Part shown: in pieces, positions 5,470 to 5,991 of the stretch
How the letters are laid out: each line of letters opens with the position of its first letter
Numbering within the stretch: the first letter of the stretch is position 1
NCBI GenBank assembly: GCA_001786395.1
Contig: MFWN01000055.1
Location: 17,637-23,627 of the forward strand
Reading direction: 5' to 3'
DNA length: 5,991 bases
DNA from: Candidatus Pacearchaeota archaeon RBG_13_36_9
GTDB taxonomy: Archaea; Nanobdellota; Nanobdellia; Pacearchaeales; GW2011-AR1
The notes under the pieces: model-generated
Seen by the model: the letters and a program-made list of their open reading frames with translations, nothing else
Told to the model about the DNA's origin: nothing
Database searches by the model: none
Position numbers and translations under genes: made by a program

Positions 5470-5823
5470 TTATTTTTCGTGCCAGGCTATTATTGTTTGC
5501 CTGCCGATTGTGCCTGAAGTATCATTTGTTCCGCGGATAATCTTCCACCCTAAACCTTCTGCCCTATATTGTGTTGAATAATCAACAACTGCTTCTACTT
5601 CTTCAACACCTGTCCAGCCAATTTTTGGAACAACTAAACTAAATTTAGCATCTTTGGTATTATAGGGTTGTGTTGGGAAAGGCTCGCTATATGGAAATTT
5701 TTCCCTTATATTGCCAATTGCTTCAAGAACTCTCTCCTGAAGAGGGAGATTTTCATCTGTTTTTTGAATTAATTCCCAGTTAGGGCTTTTTTGTTTTTCC
5801 ATCTTGTTCTTACCATTAACCAT
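5470..5823 (-). CDS. Small orphan protein, 117 residues
   Basis: I do not recognise this protein. It is soluble, with no signal peptide or membrane segment. A helix is likely at 26-43 (LPLQERVLEAIGNIREKF), followed by a Pro/Tyr-rich link (PYSEPFPTQPYNT). The C-terminal half (about 58-117) looks mostly beta: AKFSLVVPKIG, VEEVEAVVDYSTQY, LGWKIIRGTND, GRQTIIAWHEK. No Cys is present. The start at 5823 is favoured because the minus-strand TATTTTAAG-like box centred near 5848 is 25 nt upstream, giving a leaderless mRNA. A second Met at residue 8 (5802) is the alternative. The gene is followed by the TATA box of the secreted-protein gene 46 nt downstream, so it is probably transcribed alone. Confidence 0.75.
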   Translation of the reverse strand: MVNGKNKMEKQKSPNWELIQKTDENLPLQERVLEAIGNIREKFPYSEPFPTQPYNTKDAKFSLVVPKIGWTGVEEVEAVVDYSTQYRAEGLGWKIIRGTNDTSGTIGRQTIIAWHEK

Positions 5824-5843
5824 ATTAATACTTAGAAATTAGG

Positions 5844-5851
5844 CTTAAAAT
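5844..5851 (-). promoter_or_regulatory. TATA-like box of the small orphan gene
   Basis: ATTTTAAG on the minus strand centred near 5848, 25 nt from the ATG at 5823. It matches the leaderless geometry seen for the secreted-protein gene. The box is weaker than the others because it lacks an alternating TATA core. Confidence 0.4.
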
Positions 5852-5871
5852 GTTTGCTGTGTTGCATGACA

Positions 5872-5899
5872 ATGTTAAGTAAGCCCTGAAACTTAACAT
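5872..5899. repeat. Inverted repeat, 9-bp arms
   Basis: Perfect arms ATGTTAAGT (5872-5880) and ACTTAACAT (5891-5899) around a 10-nt loop. It lies 21 nt upstream of the TATA-like box of the small orphan gene and two bases from a second inverted repeat. It could be an operator or part of the 3' end of a transcript entering from the right. Confidence 0.45.
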
Positions 5900-5901
5900 C
5901 C

Positions 5902-5922
5902 CAATTTTTTCTAGAAAAATTG
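5902..5922. repeat. Inverted repeat, 8-bp AT-rich arms
   Basis: Arms CAATTTTT (5902-5909) and AAAAATTG (5915-5922) with a 5-nt loop, directly beside the 5872-5899 inverted repeat. On the plus strand, the first repeat is followed by CCCAATTTTTT, but no plus-strand gene reads into it, so a terminator role for that strand is not supported. Confidence 0.4.
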
Positions 5923-5923
5923 C

Positions 5924-5991
5924 TCATAGTACCTGGTAACGCTTTATATCAAATAACCTTTCATAGTTTCCAATAGTGGTTTTCCTTGTTT
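5924..5991 (-). CDS. Possible 3' end of a gene entering from the right edge
   Basis: One minus-strand frame is open from the edge to a TGA at 5926-5924 and encodes a protein-like end, TIGNYERLFDIKRYQVL. A second frame is open from the edge to a TAA at 5946-5944 (ending LLETMKGYLI). With only 15-21 codons visible neither can be proven, and at most one is real. The first is preferred because its stop overlaps an ATG (ATGA at 5927-5924), a common coupling arrangement. Confidence 0.25.
   Translation of the reverse strand, partial: TRKTTIGNYERLFDIKRYQVL

Noticed and set aside
5824..5991. tRNA or other standard RNA gene at the right edge
   Set aside because: The two inverted repeats do not make a cloverleaf, there is no T-loop consensus, and no C/D box pair was found.

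Overview
The window is an AT-rich stretch in which every convincing gene lies on the minus strand, so transcription runs from high to low coordinates. Promoters look archaeal: purine-rich BRE-like bases followed by a TATA box, with start codons either about 25-28 nt from the TATA centre (leaderless geometry) or 57-65 nt from it. The large signal-peptide protein with an acidic helical N-terminus (DUF5667-like), the two-TM dolichol-phosphate-sugar-type glycosyltransferase and several orphan proteins suggest a DPANN-type archaeon (Woesearchaeota/Pacearchaeota-like). That lineage is an inference from style, since no phylogenetic marker gene is present.

Layout in transcription order. The right edge (5824-5991) has two adjacent inverted repeats and only fragmentary reading frames. 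Next come a small orphan protein (5470-5823) and a 520-residue secreted cysteine-containing acidic protein (3832-5394) with a Gly/Asp-rich tail and three N-glycosylation sequons. A GT2 glycosyltransferase with two C-terminal membrane helices follows (2789-3757), ending in two tandem hairpins, the second followed by a T6 run. Then come an unrecognised 560-residue protein (917-2599), an unrecognised ~187-residue protein (216-779, or to 827 with an earlier ATG), and the first three codons of another gene (1-9).

The most unusual signal is a promoter module present three times, upstream of the last three genes (copies at 63-117, 841-892 and 2653-2707). Each copy, read on the transcribed strand, is an 11-nt box close to CTATGAGTTTC, then a 33-36 nt G/A-rich tract containing runs of up to six G, then a CTTAAATA-like TATA box. 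Spacing is nearly constant. The three genes on the right side (5470-5823, 3832-5394, 2789-3757) lack it and have leaderless-type promoters instead. The simplest reading is that the three left-hand genes share a regulator or a shared, duplicated promoter cassette. Their products are unrecognised, so the system's function cannot be read from sequence alone. On the right, a membrane glycosyltransferase next to a secreted sequon-bearing protein may be functionally linked at the cell surface, but each appears to have its own promoter. No tRNA, rRNA, CRISPR array, transposase or integrase was seen, and no gene-free gap exceeds about 220 bases.
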